Notes under the pieces: generated by a model
The model's input: only the letters and a program-made list of their open reading frames with translations
What the model was told of the DNA's origin: nothing
Database searches by the model: none
Assembly: GCF_003416765.1 (NCBI RefSeq)
Contig: NZ_QSNG01000001.1
Span: 2,010,742-2,074,741 of the forward strand
DNA from: Paratractidigestivibacter faecalis
Lineage (GTDB): Bacteria > Actinomycetota > Coriobacteriia > Coriobacteriales > Atopobiaceae
Reading direction: 5' to 3'
DNA length: 64,000 nucleotides
In this document: positions 39,173 through 50,119 of the stretch, piece by piece
Numbering within the stretch: the first letter of the stretch is position 1
How the letters are laid out: the number at the start of each line of letters is the position of its first letter
Translations under genes and position numbers: made by a program

Positions 39173-40675
39173 ATGCCGAGCGTTTCTAGGCGCTACCCGG
39201 CGGGGGGCAGCCGCTTTGAGCGACCGAGCGCCCGCGTTGACCAGGGGCTGCGCGCCCCCGTGGTGCTCATGGTCTCCGGTGGCGCGGACTCCACGGCGCT
39301 GCTGGTGCTGGCCGCCACCTCCTCCCTGGACATTGACGACGGCCGTGGCTCCGCCCGCATTGCCCGCGAGCGCCTGCACGTCCTGCACGTCAACCACCAG
39401 CTGCGCGGCATTGACGCCGAGGAGGACGAGGAGTTTGTCCGCGGGCTGGCGGACCGCTACGGCATTCCCTGCACCGTCTGCCGCGCGGACGTGGCGGCGC
39501 TTGCCGCCCAGACGGACGGCAACGTCGAGAACGCCGGCCGCGAGCTGCGCTACCGCGAGGCAAACCGCCTGGCAAACGCCCTCTCCGCGGAGTTTGGCAC
39601 GCCCCGCTCCGCCGCGCGCATCCTGACCGCCCACACGGCCGACGACCGCGCGGAGACCTTCTTCATGAATGCCATCCGCGGCACGGGCGCCTCCGGCCTC
39701 TCGTCCATTCCGCGGCGGCGCAACCGCATCGTGCGGCCGCTGCTGGACCGCACCCACGAGGACCTCTGCGACCTCCTGCGCATGCGCGGCATCATCTGGC
39801 GAGAAGACCAGACCAACTCCGACACCCGCTACCTGCGCTCCTTTGTGCGCCATGAGGTCATGCCCCGTGTGAGGGCCAGGAACCCCCGCGTCACGGCGAG
39901 CCTGGCCAACACCTGCGACATCCTCTCGGAGGAGGACGCCTACCTCACCGCGGTCTCTTCCCGCACGCTGCGCGAGCTAACGCGCCGCAGCTCGGAGGGG
40001 GTGCTCACGCTAGACGCGGCCCGTCTGGCGGCATGCGAGGTGGCCATTGCCCGTCGTGCGGTGCGCCAGGCCATCCTGCTGGTGTGCCCGGACGCGCGCC
40101 TTGAGGCTCGCCACGTGGCCGGGGTCCTCGAGGTGGTCTCTGCGGGGACGGGGTCGCTCACCATCCCCATGGGCGTGGACGCCCGTGTGGAGCACGGCCT
40201 GCTCACGCTGAGGGCCCGCGGGGCCGCGCCGGTGCCGGAGTCCGGCTGGCTGGACGTCCCCGGCCGCATGGCGCTGCCGGACGGCCGCGTGGTTGCGGCG
40301 CGCCTGCTGCCTGCGCCCGAGGCCACGGACGTCCCCGCGCTGGCCCGAAGCCACGGGCTTGAGTGGGAGGGCCAGTCGGTCCTGCTGGACGCGCAGGCCG
40401 CGGGCGTGGACGCCTCCCTGGGCGGCCGCCTCTGGGTGGACGTGCCGCACCCCGGCGACGTCATGTGCCCCCTGGGCATGCACGGGCAGAGCAAGAAGCT
40501 CTCGGACCTCATGGGCGAGGCGCACGTCCCGGTGGCGGAGCGGGCGGCCCAGCCCGTGGTGCACACCTCTCCCACCGGCTCGGTGGTGTGGGTGGCGGGC
40601 CTTCGCGCGGACGAGCGTATGCGCTGTACCCCGGCAACCAAACAGCTGCTAGAATTAAGAATCCTGCCCGCCTAG
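39173..40675 (+). CDS. tilS: tRNA(Ile)-lysidine synthetase TilS
   Basis: 500 residues. PP-loop ATPase motif VLMVSGGADSTALLVL, HVNHQLRGIDAEEDEEFV, and TAHTADDRAETFFMNAIRGTG are diagnostic. The C-terminal part has the TilS substrate-binding region (GDVMCPLGMHGQSKKLSDLM). It modifies C34 of tRNA-Ile(CAU) so that it reads AUA. GGGGAGGA precedes ATG 39173; a TACACT -10 lies at 39077. Followed by hpt, as in many bacteria (tilS-hpt-ftsH order). Confidence 0.95.
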   Translation: MPSVSRRYPAGGSRFERPSARVDQGLRAPVVLMVSGGADSTALLVLAATSSLDIDDGRGSARIARERLHVLHVNHQLRGIDAEEDEEFVRGLADRYGIPCTVCRADVAALAAQTDGNVENAGRELRYREANRLANALSAEFGTPRSAARILTAHTADDRAETFFMNAIRGTGASGLSSIPRRRNRIVRPLLDRTHEDLCDLLRMRGIIWREDQTNSDTRYLRSFVRHEVMPRVRARNPRVTASLANTCDILSEEDAYLTAVSSRTLRELTRRSSEGVLTLDAARLAACEVAIARRAVRQAILLVCPDARLEARHVAGVLEVVSAGTGSLTIPMGVDARVEHGLLTLRARGAAPVPESGWLDVPGRMALPDGRVVAARLLPAPEATDVPALARSHGLEWEGQSVLLDAQAAGVDASLGGRLWVDVPHPGDVMCPLGMHGQSKKLSDLMGEAHVPVAERAAQPVVHTSPTGSVVWVAGLRADERMRCTPATKQLLELRILPA

Positions 40676-40766
40676 CGGACCGGTGTCCGACAGGCGCGGT
40701 ATCCTAGGCACGCACGGCCGCCCAGGCGGCACGCAGAAACGCAGACCATCCCAGGAAGGGGACCTC

Positions 40767-41315
40767 ATGGAGGCACTGCACCCGGACGTTTCCGAAGTCA
40801 TTCTGAGCGAGGAGGACATCAAGTCCATCGTCAGCCGCATGGGTGCTGAGATCACGCGTGACTACAAGGACAAGAACCCCCTGCTGGTCACCGTCCTCAA
40901 GGGTGCCGTCATCTTCACGGCAGACATCATGCGCGCAATCGACTGCCCGGTGGCCGTGGACTTCATGGCCGTCTCCAGCTACGGCGACGGCGTGAAGAGC
41001 TCCGGCGTGGTTCGCATCCTCAAGGACCTGGACGCCAAGATCGAGGGGCGCGACGTCCTCATCGTGGAGGACATCCTCGACTCTGGCATTACGCTGTCCT
41101 ATCTCATCAAGATGCTCGAGTCCCGCAATCCCAAGTCCGTCAAGGTGGCCGCCTTCCTGGTGAAGGACGTCGAGGGCAAGAAGCCCGCCGTCCACCCGGA
41201 GTACGTGGGTACCCACGTGCCCGACGCCTTCATCGTTGGCTATGGCCTGGACTACGCGGAGCGCTACCGCAACCTTCCCTACATCGGAGTGCTCAAGCCT
41301 GAGGTCTACAGCTAA
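40767..41315 (+). CDS. hpt: Hypoxanthine phosphoribosyltransferase
   Basis: 182 residues. The PRPP-binding motif [17 protein letters not shown] and the N-terminal [15 protein letters not shown] loop are classic for Hpt, which salvages hypoxanthine/guanine to IMP/GMP. CCAGGAAGGGGA precedes the ATG. Lies between tilS and ftsH, the widely conserved order. Confidence 0.95.
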   Translation: MEALHPDVSEVILSEEDIKSIVSRMGAEITRDYKDKNPLLVTVLKGAVIFTADIMRAIDCPVAVDFMAVSSYGDGVKSSGVVRILKDLDAKIEGRDVLIVEDILDSGITLSYLIKMLESRNPKSVKVAAFLVKDVEGKKPAVHPEYVGTHVPDAFIVGYGLDYAERYRNLPYIGVLKPEVYS

Positions 41316-41323
41316 CAGACACC

Positions 41324-41350
41324 ACGACCCGCTCCGGCGGGTCGTTTGCT
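41324..41350 (+). terminator. Terminator after hpt
   Basis: ACGACCCGC and GCGGGTCGT form a 9-bp stem with a TCCG loop, followed by TTTGCTT. A GGCGAGAGGCACTTCTCGCC inverted repeat follows at 41365-41384. Confidence 0.7.
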
Positions 41351-41425
41351 TACCTGGGCCTTCCGGCGAGAGGCACTTCTCGCCTGGCGGGCCGTCGCAA
41401 TCACGTGCAGCAAGGAGCTCCACCA

Positions 41426-43429
<2,004 letters not shown>

Positions 43430-43478
43430 ACGGGGACGTTGTTGGTTACCAGGTAAAAGGGACACCCCTTGCATTCCA

Positions 43479-43516
43479 GAGGCCCCGCGGGTACGCCGCC
43501 CGTGGGGCTCTTTGTT
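43479..43516 (+). terminator. Terminator after ftsH
   Basis: The GAGGCCCCGCGGG and CCCGTGGGGCTC arms pair with one bulge and one wobble, followed by TTTGTT. Confidence 0.7.
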
Positions 43517-43531
43517 GCCCGTGCTGGTGGC

Positions 43532-43616
43532 ATTTGGGTCTTGGTTTCTACAACATTCGGATTTTGGTATCTGAGCGATTCGGATTCTGGTATATATTTG
43601 ATTCGGGTTTTGGTAT
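43532..43616 (+). repeat. Four 16-bp boxes at exact 23-bp period
   Basis: ATTCGGATTTTGGTAT at 43555, ATTCGGATTCTGGTAT at 43578, ATTCGGGTTTTGGTAT at 43601, and a degenerate copy ATTTGGGTCTTGGTTT at 43532 (13 of 16). Start-to-start distance is 23 bp in all three intervals. The last box includes the -10-like TATAAC at 43614. This is the same architecture as the array before the other DUF4143 ATPase, with an unrelated sequence. Confidence 0.9.
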
Positions 43617-43652
43617 AACCAAGGGTGAAGAACCGTGCGATGGGGGGTAAGC

Positions 43653-44966
43653 GTGTCGAACGGGAAGACCATTGGGGTGCCCAGACCGGCTGCATATACG
43701 CCAAGAATCGTCGACAGACAAATAGAGAAGTACCTCGGTCTGTTTGGTGCCGTTGAGGTGTCGGGCGCCAAGTGGTGTGGCAAGACCTGGTCTTCCCTTG
43801 CGCACGCGGCGTCCGTGACCTACGTCGATAGGGGCGCTAACCTGCAGATTATTCAGGCGGACCCTGCCTATGCCCTTGCGGGCGACCGTCCACATGTCAT
43901 CGACGAGTGGCAGCGCGTCCCGGCCATTTGGGACACGGTGAGACACGCCTCAGACGAGCTGGGGGAAGCGAAAGGGGCTTGGATACTGACGGGCTCCTCG
44001 ACTCCAAATAAAGACAAGACGGCTCACAGCGGCGCCGGGCGCATTGGACGAGTCAGGATGCATCCCATGACGCTTGCCGAGACTGGGGAGTCGAGCGGCC
44101 GAGTCAGTCTTGCGGGCCTCTTCCGCGGCGAGTTTGAGCCATGCCAGTGCGATAACGGCATTGAGTCCTTGGCAAGGCTTGCTGTCCGCGGCGGTTGGCC
44201 TGCAGAGCGCACAGCTCAGCCAGGGGATGCGCAGATTGTCCTCAGGGACTACATGGAGTCCATCTTTATCCAGAGCATTCCACGCCTGGGCGGAAACGAG
44301 AGCACGGCGCGGCGGCTTGCGCTGTCGCTAGCCCGTAATCTCGGCCAGTCCACCAAGGCAGATACGCTCATCCGGGATACCTACGCGTTGGGTTCAGCCG
44401 AAACGACTTCGGAGAGCCAGCGCAAGGAGGTGGCCGGTCTCCTGGATATATTCACGCGCCTCTTCCTTGTTGATGAGGTGCCGGGCTGGGTCCCGGCATC
44501 TCGTTCGCCCAAGCGCATGCGGGTCAAGCCAAAGCGATACTTTGCTGATCCGTCCCTTCCGGTTGCACTTCTCGGTTTGTCCTGTGAGGCACTTCTGCAG
44601 GATTGGCAGAGCTTCGGCCTTGTATTTGAGAACCTTGTTATGCGTGACCTCGACGTCTATTCCCGTGCACTGGACTTTGGCATGTCCTCTCCGCTGCGCT
44701 ACTACCGTGATGATTCCGACCTTGAAGCCGACGCAATCATTGAGAGGCCCGATGGAAACTGGGCTGCCATCGAGATCAAGGTGAGCCTCGATAAGGTCGA
44801 CGAGGCCGCGTCGCAGCTTTTGAGGATTCGGAAAAAGGTCTGTGGAAGCGCCGTCGCGCGAGTGAGGGAACCGGCGTTCCTGGCTGTGGTAACTGGCATG
44901 GGCGAGGTGGCATATCGCCGCTCCGACGGCGTATATGTGATTCCGATTCGCGCGTTGGGGGCATAG
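43653..44966 (+). CDS. AAA+ ATPase with DUF4143 domain (second copy, divergent)
   Basis: About 437 residues. Walker A-like VSGAKWCGKTWSSL, Walker B HVIDEWQRV, sensor WILTGSS, HTH-like middle, and C-terminal nuclease-like motif DLEADAIIERPDGNWAAIEIKVS. Its similarity to the ATPase at 10281 is only at family level. The segment 43640-44960 is less GC-rich and uses A/T-ending codons more than ftsH or the aminotransferase, suggesting acquisition. GTG 43653 is chosen on a GGGGGG run 4-5 bases before it; GTG 43635 is an equally possible start. Function unknown. Confidence 0.82.
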   Translation: MSNGKTIGVPRPAAYTPRIVDRQIEKYLGLFGAVEVSGAKWCGKTWSSLAHAASVTYVDRGANLQIIQADPAYALAGDRPHVIDEWQRVPAIWDTVRHASDELGEAKGAWILTGSSTPNKDKTAHSGAGRIGRVRMHPMTLAETGESSGRVSLAGLFRGEFEPCQCDNGIESLARLAVRGGWPAERTAQPGDAQIVLRDYMESIFIQSIPRLGGNESTARRLALSLARNLGQSTKADTLIRDTYALGSAETTSESQRKEVAGLLDIFTRLFLVDEVPGWVPASRSPKRMRVKPKRYFADPSLPVALLGLSCEALLQDWQSFGLVFENLVMRDLDVYSRALDFGMSSPLRYYRDDSDLEADAIIERPDGNWAAIEIKVSLDKVDEAASQLLRIRKKVCGSAVARVREPAFLAVVTGMGEVAYRRSDGVYVIPIRALGA

Positions 44967-45061
44967 CGCGCCCGTCTGGTCGGAGGCTCTCCTTGCCAGG
45001 CAACTTGTGTCGGGTGGGTTGCGCGCCCGCTGGCGTGGGCGCCTGCTGCGCGACGCACGCC

Positions 45062-45067
45062 TACAAT
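45062..45067 (+). promoter_or_regulatory. -10 box of the aminotransferase promoter
   Basis: TACAAT 32 bases before the start. The same hexamer occurs in comparable positions at 46419 and 50079. Confidence 0.45.
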
Positions 45068-45098
45068 TGGCCCATCAGGCCATCAGAACGGAGCACCC

Positions 45099-46280
45099 AT
45101 GACCATCAACGAGAAGAGCTACGCCTACGGCGCGCAGAAGTCCTCCATCCGCGAGATCGCCGCCTACGGCAGCGCCCGCAAGGCCCAGATCGGCGCGGAG
45201 AACGTCTTTGACTTCGGCCTGGGCAACCCCTCCATCCCGGCGCCGGAGTCCGTGCGCTCCTCCATCGCCCGCGCGCTGGAGCTGCCGCCCACGCAGCTGC
45301 ACGGCTACACGCCGGCCCCCGGCCTGCCCGCCGCTCGCGAGGCCGTGGCCGCGAGCCTCAACCGCCGCTTTGGCACCAGCTACGCCGCCGGTGACGTCTA
45401 CCTCACCTGCGGTGCCGCCGCCTCGCTCTCCATCAGCTTCCACACGACGGTGAACGTGGGCGACGAGGTCATTGTGATCGCGCCGTACTTCCCCGAGTAC
45501 CGCGTGTGGATCGAGACCGCCGGCGCGACCTGCGTCGAGGTCATGGCAGACCCCGAAACGTTCCAGATTGACGTTGCCGCCGTTGCGGCCGCCATCACGG
45601 CCAAGACCAAGGCCATCGTCATTAACTCGCCGAACAACCCCGTCGGCTCCGTTTACGCCGAGCAGAACCTCCGCGACCTCGCCGCTGCGCTCGCCGCCGC
45701 CGAGGAGCGCCTGGGCACGCAGATCTACCTCGTGGCCGACGAACCCTACCGCGAGATTACCTACGGCGCCGAGGTGCCCTGGGTGCCCGCCATCTACGAC
45801 CGCACCATCGTCTGCTACTCCTACTCAAAGAGCCTCAGCCTGCCGGGCGAGCGCATCGGCTGGGTGCTCGTGCCCAACACGAACCCTGACCACGACAAGC
45901 TTGTGCTCGCGGTCGCCGGTGCTGGCCGCAAGCTGGGCTTCGTCTGCGCCCCGGCCATTTTCCAGCGCGTGGTGATCGACTGCGTGGATGAGCCCACTGA
46001 CGTGGAGGCCTACGCCGAGAACCGCCGCGCCCTCACCGAGGGGCTCTCGGCGCTCGGCTACGAGTTCGTCGAGCCGCAGGGGGCGTTCTACCTGTGGGTT
46101 AAGGCGCTCGAGCCTGACGCCAACGCGTTCTTCGAGCGTGCCAAGGCCCTTGAGCTGCTGCCCGTCCCGTCCGACAGCTTTGGCTGCCCCGGCTGGGTCC
46201 GCGTTGGCTACTGCGTGAGCAAGGAGACCATCGTCAACTCCATGTCCGCCTGGAAGAAGCTCGCTGAGAGTTACGAGTAG
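45099..46280 (+). CDS. Pyridoxal-phosphate-dependent class I/II aminotransferase
   Basis: 393 residues, fold type I. FGLGNPSIPAPESV at the N-terminus, VINSPNNPVGSVYAE (PLP-pocket Asn), VADEPYREITYG (Asp and Tyr), and SYSKSLSLPGERIGW with the Schiff-base Lys. The sequence alone does not fix the amino acid; aspartate/aromatic or alanine-type activity is possible. GGAG lies 7 bases upstream. The terminator at 46310 makes it monocistronic. Confidence 0.88.
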   Translation: MTINEKSYAYGAQKSSIREIAAYGSARKAQIGAENVFDFGLGNPSIPAPESVRSSIARALELPPTQLHGYTPAPGLPAAREAVAASLNRRFGTSYAAGDVYLTCGAAASLSISFHTTVNVGDEVIVIAPYFPEYRVWIETAGATCVEVMADPETFQIDVAAVAAAITAKTKAIVINSPNNPVGSVYAEQNLRDLAAALAAAEERLGTQIYLVADEPYREITYGAEVPWVPAIYDRTIVCYSYSKSLSLPGERIGWVLVPNTNPDHDKLVLAVAGAGRKLGFVCAPAIFQRVVIDCVDEPTDVEAYAENRRALTEGLSALGYEFVEPQGAFYLWVKALEPDANAFFERAKALELLPVPSDSFGCPGWVRVGYCVSKETIVNSMSAWKKLAESYE

Positions 46281-46309
46281 ACGAGAAGCGCCACAAGGCC
46301 GAACGTTTG

Positions 46310-46353
46310 GCGCCCCAGGTGCGAGGCCATGCCTTCGCACCTGGGGTGCTTTT
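46310..46353 (+). terminator. Terminator after the aminotransferase gene
   Basis: GCGCCCCAGGTGCGAGG pairs with CCTTCGCACCTGGGGTGC (one bulge), followed by TTTT. Confidence 0.85.
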
Positions 46354-46462
46354 CTCGCCGGCGCTCGTGCCTGGTGGACGTTTCTCGCAGGTGCGATAGC
46401 GCCTGCCGCCCGCGGCTACAATGAAGTCGAGAAGCAACGAGCCCCCAGGAGGCGCACCACCC

Positions 46463-47272
46463 ATGATTCGCATCAGCTGCGACGTCCACACGCACACGCT
46501 GGCCTCTCGCCATGCGTACTCCACCATCGAGGAGAACGTCCGAGCGGCGGCAGACCAGAACTTCGAGCTTCTGGGTTCCACTGACCACTTCTCGGACATG
46601 CTCTATCCCGACCAGGACGTCAGGAACTTCCAGTTCTTCCTCAACGTGAAGGCCTGGCCGCGCCAGTGGCACGGCGTCATGGTTCTGCATGGCTGCGAGG
46701 CGGACATCGTGGACGGCCAGGGCAACCTCTTCGGGCATAACATCACCGTTGACCACGAGATCAACGGCCAGGCGCTCCATGGCGCAACCACGCTAAAGAA
46801 ACGCGTCTTCCGCAACTGCGACTACGTCATCGCGAGCATCCACCGCAAGGACTTTACCAACGACCAGACCCCCGCGCAGAACGCCCAGATGTACATCAAC
46901 GCGCTGCAGGACAAGAAGGTGCTCATCCTCGGGCACCTCGGCCGTTCCGGCGTGGACTTCGAGCTTGACCCGGTACTCAAGGCAGCGCGCGACCTCGGCA
47001 AGCTCGTGGAGCTCAACGAGGCCAGCCTCACGAGCTCCGAGAAGCGCGACAAGTCCCTCCTGCCCTGCCACCACATTGCCGAGCGCTGTGCCGAGCTGGG
47101 TGTCCAGGTCTCCTTTGGCAGCGACTCCCATGTCAGCGCTGGAATCGCGCGCTGCGAGGGCGTCGGCTCCCTTCTGGAGGAGCTCGACTTCCCCGAGGAG
47201 CTCGTGGCCTGCCGCAGCAAGGAGGCCTTCCTGGCCGCGGCCCGCGCCGCGCTGCCGGAATTCTCGCTCTAG
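46463..47272 (+). CDS. PHP-domain phosphatase, YcdX-like
   Basis: 269 residues. PHP motifs: CDVHTHTLASRHAYSTI (first HxH), GSTDHFSDM, VLHGCEADIVDGQG, VIASIHRKDF, and FGSDSHVS. This trinuclear-metal pattern is that of the E. coli YcdX family, whose members hydrolyse phosphate esters. CCCAGGAGG precedes ATG 46463 and a TACAAT -10 lies at 46419. Specific substrate unknown. Confidence 0.85.
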   Translation: MIRISCDVHTHTLASRHAYSTIEENVRAAADQNFELLGSTDHFSDMLYPDQDVRNFQFFLNVKAWPRQWHGVMVLHGCEADIVDGQGNLFGHNITVDHEINGQALHGATTLKKRVFRNCDYVIASIHRKDFTNDQTPAQNAQMYINALQDKKVLILGHLGRSGVDFELDPVLKAARDLGKLVELNEASLTSSEKRDKSLLPCHHIAERCAELGVQVSFGSDSHVSAGIARCEGVGSLLEELDFPEELVACRSKEAFLAAARAALPEFSL

Positions 47273-47310
47273 GGTCGTTGCCACGCCTGCCGTCGCCGGA
47301 CGCCCGCGCC

Positions 47311-48090
47311 CTACAGCTCTATGGTCAGCTCCACGGGGCAGTGGTCGCTGCCAAAGACCTCCGGCAGGATGCTCGCGCCGGTCACGCGGTCCGCGATGCC
47401 ATCGCTCACCAGGAAGTAGTCAATGCGCCAGCCCGCGTTCTTCTCGCGGGCGTGGAAGCGGTAGCTCCACCAGCTGTATGCGCCGGCCAGGTCCGGATGG
47501 CGAGCGCGGAACGTGTCGGTGAACCCGGCGTCAAGAAGCGCCGAGAAGCTCGCGCGCTCCTCGTCGGAGAATCCGGCGTTGCCGCGGTTGGGGCCGGGGT
47601 TCTTGAGGTCTATCTCCTCGTGGGCGACGTTGAAGTCTCCGCAGGTCACAACCGGCTTCTGCCCTGCCAGCTCGCAAAGGAACTCCCGGTAGCGCGCGTC
47701 CCACTCAAGACGCTCGTCAATGCGGGCCAGGCCGTTCTTGGCGTTGGGCGTGTAGACGTTCACAAACCAGTACCGGTCAAACTCCAGCGCGCAGACGCGC
47801 CCCTCGTCATCAGCCACCGGGCAGCTTATCTGCCGCACCACCCGCAGCGGCTCCTGGCGAGAGAAGACCGCCGTCCCGGAGTAGCCCTTGCGCTCTGCGT
47901 AGTTCCACGTTTGATAATAACCCGGCAGGTCGAGCTCCAGCTGGCCCTCCTGGAGCTTGGTCTCCTGCAGGGCAAAGACATCGGCGTCCAGCTGGCCAAA
48001 GATCTGCTCGAAGCCGGGGTCCTTCTTCATCACGGCGCGCAGTCCGTTGACGTTCCAAGAAACAAGTCGCAGCTCGCGGGCGGTAGACAT
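47311..48090 (-). CDS. exoA: Exodeoxyribonuclease III (AP endonuclease)
   Basis: 259 residues, EEP superfamily. SWNVNGLRAV, ALQETKLQEGQ (metal Glu), GDFNVAHEEIDL, and the terminal GSDHCPVELTI (catalytic His) are all present. Repairs abasic sites. The start MSTARELRL at 48090 has GAGGAG 7 bases upstream; the longer frame to 48306 is not homologous. Confidence 0.94.
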   Translation of the reverse strand: MSTARELRLVSWNVNGLRAVMKKDPGFEQIFGQLDADVFALQETKLQEGQLELDLPGYYQTWNYAERKGYSGTAVFSRQEPLRVVRQISCPVADDEGRVCALEFDRYWFVNVYTPNAKNGLARIDERLEWDARYREFLCELAGQKPVVTCGDFNVAHEEIDLKNPGPNRGNAGFSDEERASFSALLDAGFTDTFRARHPDLAGAYSWWSYRFHAREKNAGWRIDYFLVSDGIADRVTGASILPEVFGSDHCPVELTIEL

Positions 48091-48140
48091 GGGGCTCCTC
48101 ACACGCGTGGGTCCAACGGGGCAATGGCCCCCAGTGTAGC

Positions 48141-48176
48141 GCGCCCGGCGAGAAGCGCGTTCTTCTCGCCGGGCGC
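48141..48176 (-). terminator. Hairpin with GGCGAGAAG pair after the patatin gene
   Basis: GCGCCCGGCGAGAAG and CTTCTCGCCGGGCGC form a perfect 15-bp stem with a CGCGTT loop, 9 bases past the patatin stop on the minus strand. No long T-tract. Confidence 0.6.
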
Positions 48177-48184
48177 AGCCGGGC

Positions 48185-49132
48185 CTATGCGATGGTGATG
48201 TAGCCGTCCCAGCCGTCGGGAGGCTGCGGCCCGCCGTCGGCGGAGCCAAACAGGAACTCGCGCCACCTCGGAAGCTCACGGATGCCCTGCGCGCGCCCGG
48301 CCTCAAACTGGGCGTTGAGCAGCGTCGCGTTGGTGGTGCCGGAAGAGACCATCATCTGCTCGGGCCACACCACGTAGACGCTACCCTCGTCGGCCAGCCG
48401 CTCGATGCGCTCCAGCTCCTCGTTGTACCGCTCCCACCTGGTCAGAAGCGCGTTCAGCAGGTAGGGGTAGTCTCCGGCCATGCGCTCGTAGGCGCGCTGC
48501 TCGGTGGCGGTTGGGGCCTGCTTGCGGTAGCCGCGCGGGCGCGTGGCCACAAAGAAGGTCCTCTTGTAGCCGTCCTTCTCGGCCATGCAGACGGGAAGGC
48601 CCGCGCCCTCGCCCAGGCCCCCGTCGTACAGCACGTGTCCGTCCACGGGGCGCGGGCGCATGGCGCCCGGCAGCGTGGAGCTGGCGCGCACGATGTCCAT
48701 GAGGCGAACGCGGTCCGTCATGCCCTCCTTGCCAAACCGCAGCGTGCAGCCGGTGTCTCGCTGGAAGGCCTGGATGCGCACGTCGGCAGGGTTTGCCATG
48801 AAGGTCTCGTAGTCAAACGGCAGCGTGCCCAGGGTGACGGCGTCCTCGTAGAGCGCGTCCGCGTCAAAGTAGCCGTGCCCGCGCGCAAGGGAGCGCAGGC
48901 CCGTGGCCTCGCGGGCGGCCTCGTGCATCATGAAGGCCTCGCGCACGCGGAACTTGTCGTCAGACACGTAGTCCACGGTGTTGGAGGACCCTGCGGAGAC
49001 GCCGCAGACGTAGCCAAAGCGAATGCCCACGTCCATGAGGACGGTGGCGATTCCCGCCGAGAAGGTCTCCCTGTACCCGCCGCCCTCAAAGGCGAGGGCG
49101 CAGTCGCAGACGTTGGGCGTGAGGTCTCTCAT
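48185..49132 (-). CDS. Patatin-like phospholipase
   Basis: 315 residues. LAFEGGGYRETFSAG (glycine-rich oxyanion loop), nucleophile GVSAGS (GxSxG), and LYDGGLGEG with the catalytic Asp of the Ser/Asp dyad. It resembles YjjU-type patatins. Probably a cytoplasmic acyl-hydrolase; no signal peptide. CGGGAGA precedes the ATG. Confidence 0.88.
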   Translation of the reverse strand: MRDLTPNVCDCALAFEGGGYRETFSAGIATVLMDVGIRFGYVCGVSAGSSNTVDYVSDDKFRVREAFMMHEAAREATGLRSLARGHGYFDADALYEDAVTLGTLPFDYETFMANPADVRIQAFQRDTGCTLRFGKEGMTDRVRLMDIVRASSTLPGAMRPRPVDGHVLYDGGLGEGAGLPVCMAEKDGYKRTFFVATRPRGYRKQAPTATEQRAYERMAGDYPYLLNALLTRWERYNEELERIERLADEGSVYVVWPEQMMVSSGTTNATLLNAQFEAGRAQGIRELPRWREFLFGSADGGPQPPDGWDGYITIA

Positions 49133-49279
49133 GTGGTCTCCCGTGTTTGGGCGCCCAGGGGGGCGCGGTTCAACGCAAGAGTTATTACCCCTTTTTCTGA
49201 CGCTGATTCAAATGCCCTGTCTGCCGCCTCGCCCCGCACGACCTATACTTCCGGCAGCAGCCTAAGAGGGGAGAAGCGC

Positions 49280-50017
49280 ATGGCAAAGGTGATTTCGGAC
49301 GCCGCGCAGGCCGCGGCCGAGCTTTCCGCGGCGGTGGGCCAGGCAAAGTCGATGGTCTTCTTCGGCGGGGCGGGGGTCTCCACGGCCTCGGGCATCCCGG
49401 ACTTCCGCAGCGAGGACGGCCTCTACTACCAGCACTTCAAGTACCCGCCCGAGGAGATGCTCTCCCACGACTTCTATGTCACGCACACCGAGGAGTTCTT
49501 TGACTTCTACCGCACGCGCATGATTGCCCTTGGCGCCAAGCCCAACCAGGCCCACCTCAAGCTGGCCGAGCTGGAGCGCGCGGGCAAGCTCGCGGCCGTG
49601 GTGACGCAGAACATCGACGGGCTCCACCAGGCCGCCGGCTCCAAGAACGTGCTGGAGCTCCACGGCTCGGTGCACCGCAATGTCTGCCAGCGCTGCGGCC
49701 GCGTCTACTCTGCCGAGTGGATCATGGGTACGGAGGGCGTGCCGCGCTGCCCGGAGTGCGGCGGAGCCATCAAGCCGGATGTGGTCCTGTACGGGGAGAG
49801 CCTGGACGAGCGCGCGCTTCTCGCCTCCGTGAAGGCAATCGAGTCGGCCGACCTGCTGATCATCGGCGGGACGTCCCTGGTGGTGTACCCGGCGGCCGGG
49901 CTGGTCAACTACTTCAATGGCTCCAGGCTGGTCATTGTCAACAGGCAGCCCACGCCCCAGGACGCCAGCGCTGACCTCGTGTGCGCCTGCGACATTGCCA
50001 AGGCGTTTGACTTCTAG
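49280..50017 (+). CDS. cobB: NAD-dependent protein deacylase, sirtuin family
   Basis: 245 residues. FGGAGVSTASGIPDFRSEDGLY (NAD loop), VTQNIDGLHQAAGS (catalytic His follows in LELHGSVHR), zinc ribbon CQRCG...CPECGG, and IIGGTSLVVYPAA. Removes acetyl or acyl groups from lysine using NAD. It lacks the Tyr/Arg pair typical of desuccinylases as far as I can see, so deacetylase is favoured. AGGGGAGAAGCGC precedes ATG 49280. Confidence 0.93.
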   Translation: MAKVISDAAQAAAELSAAVGQAKSMVFFGGAGVSTASGIPDFRSEDGLYYQHFKYPPEEMLSHDFYVTHTEEFFDFYRTRMIALGAKPNQAHLKLAELERAGKLAAVVTQNIDGLHQAAGSKNVLELHGSVHRNVCQRCGRVYSAEWIMGTEGVPRCPECGGAIKPDVVLYGESLDERALLASVKAIESADLLIIGGTSLVVYPAAGLVNYFNGSRLVIVNRQPTPQDASADLVCACDIAKAFDF

Positions 50018-50119
50018 GCAGCCCGGGCCGACTTCTAGTGTCTGTCTGACGTTTGCGGGGTGCCTGTCCGTGCCGGGTACAATGGTGGTTTGAATCACCC
50101 GGCCTGGAAAGGTTTGACC

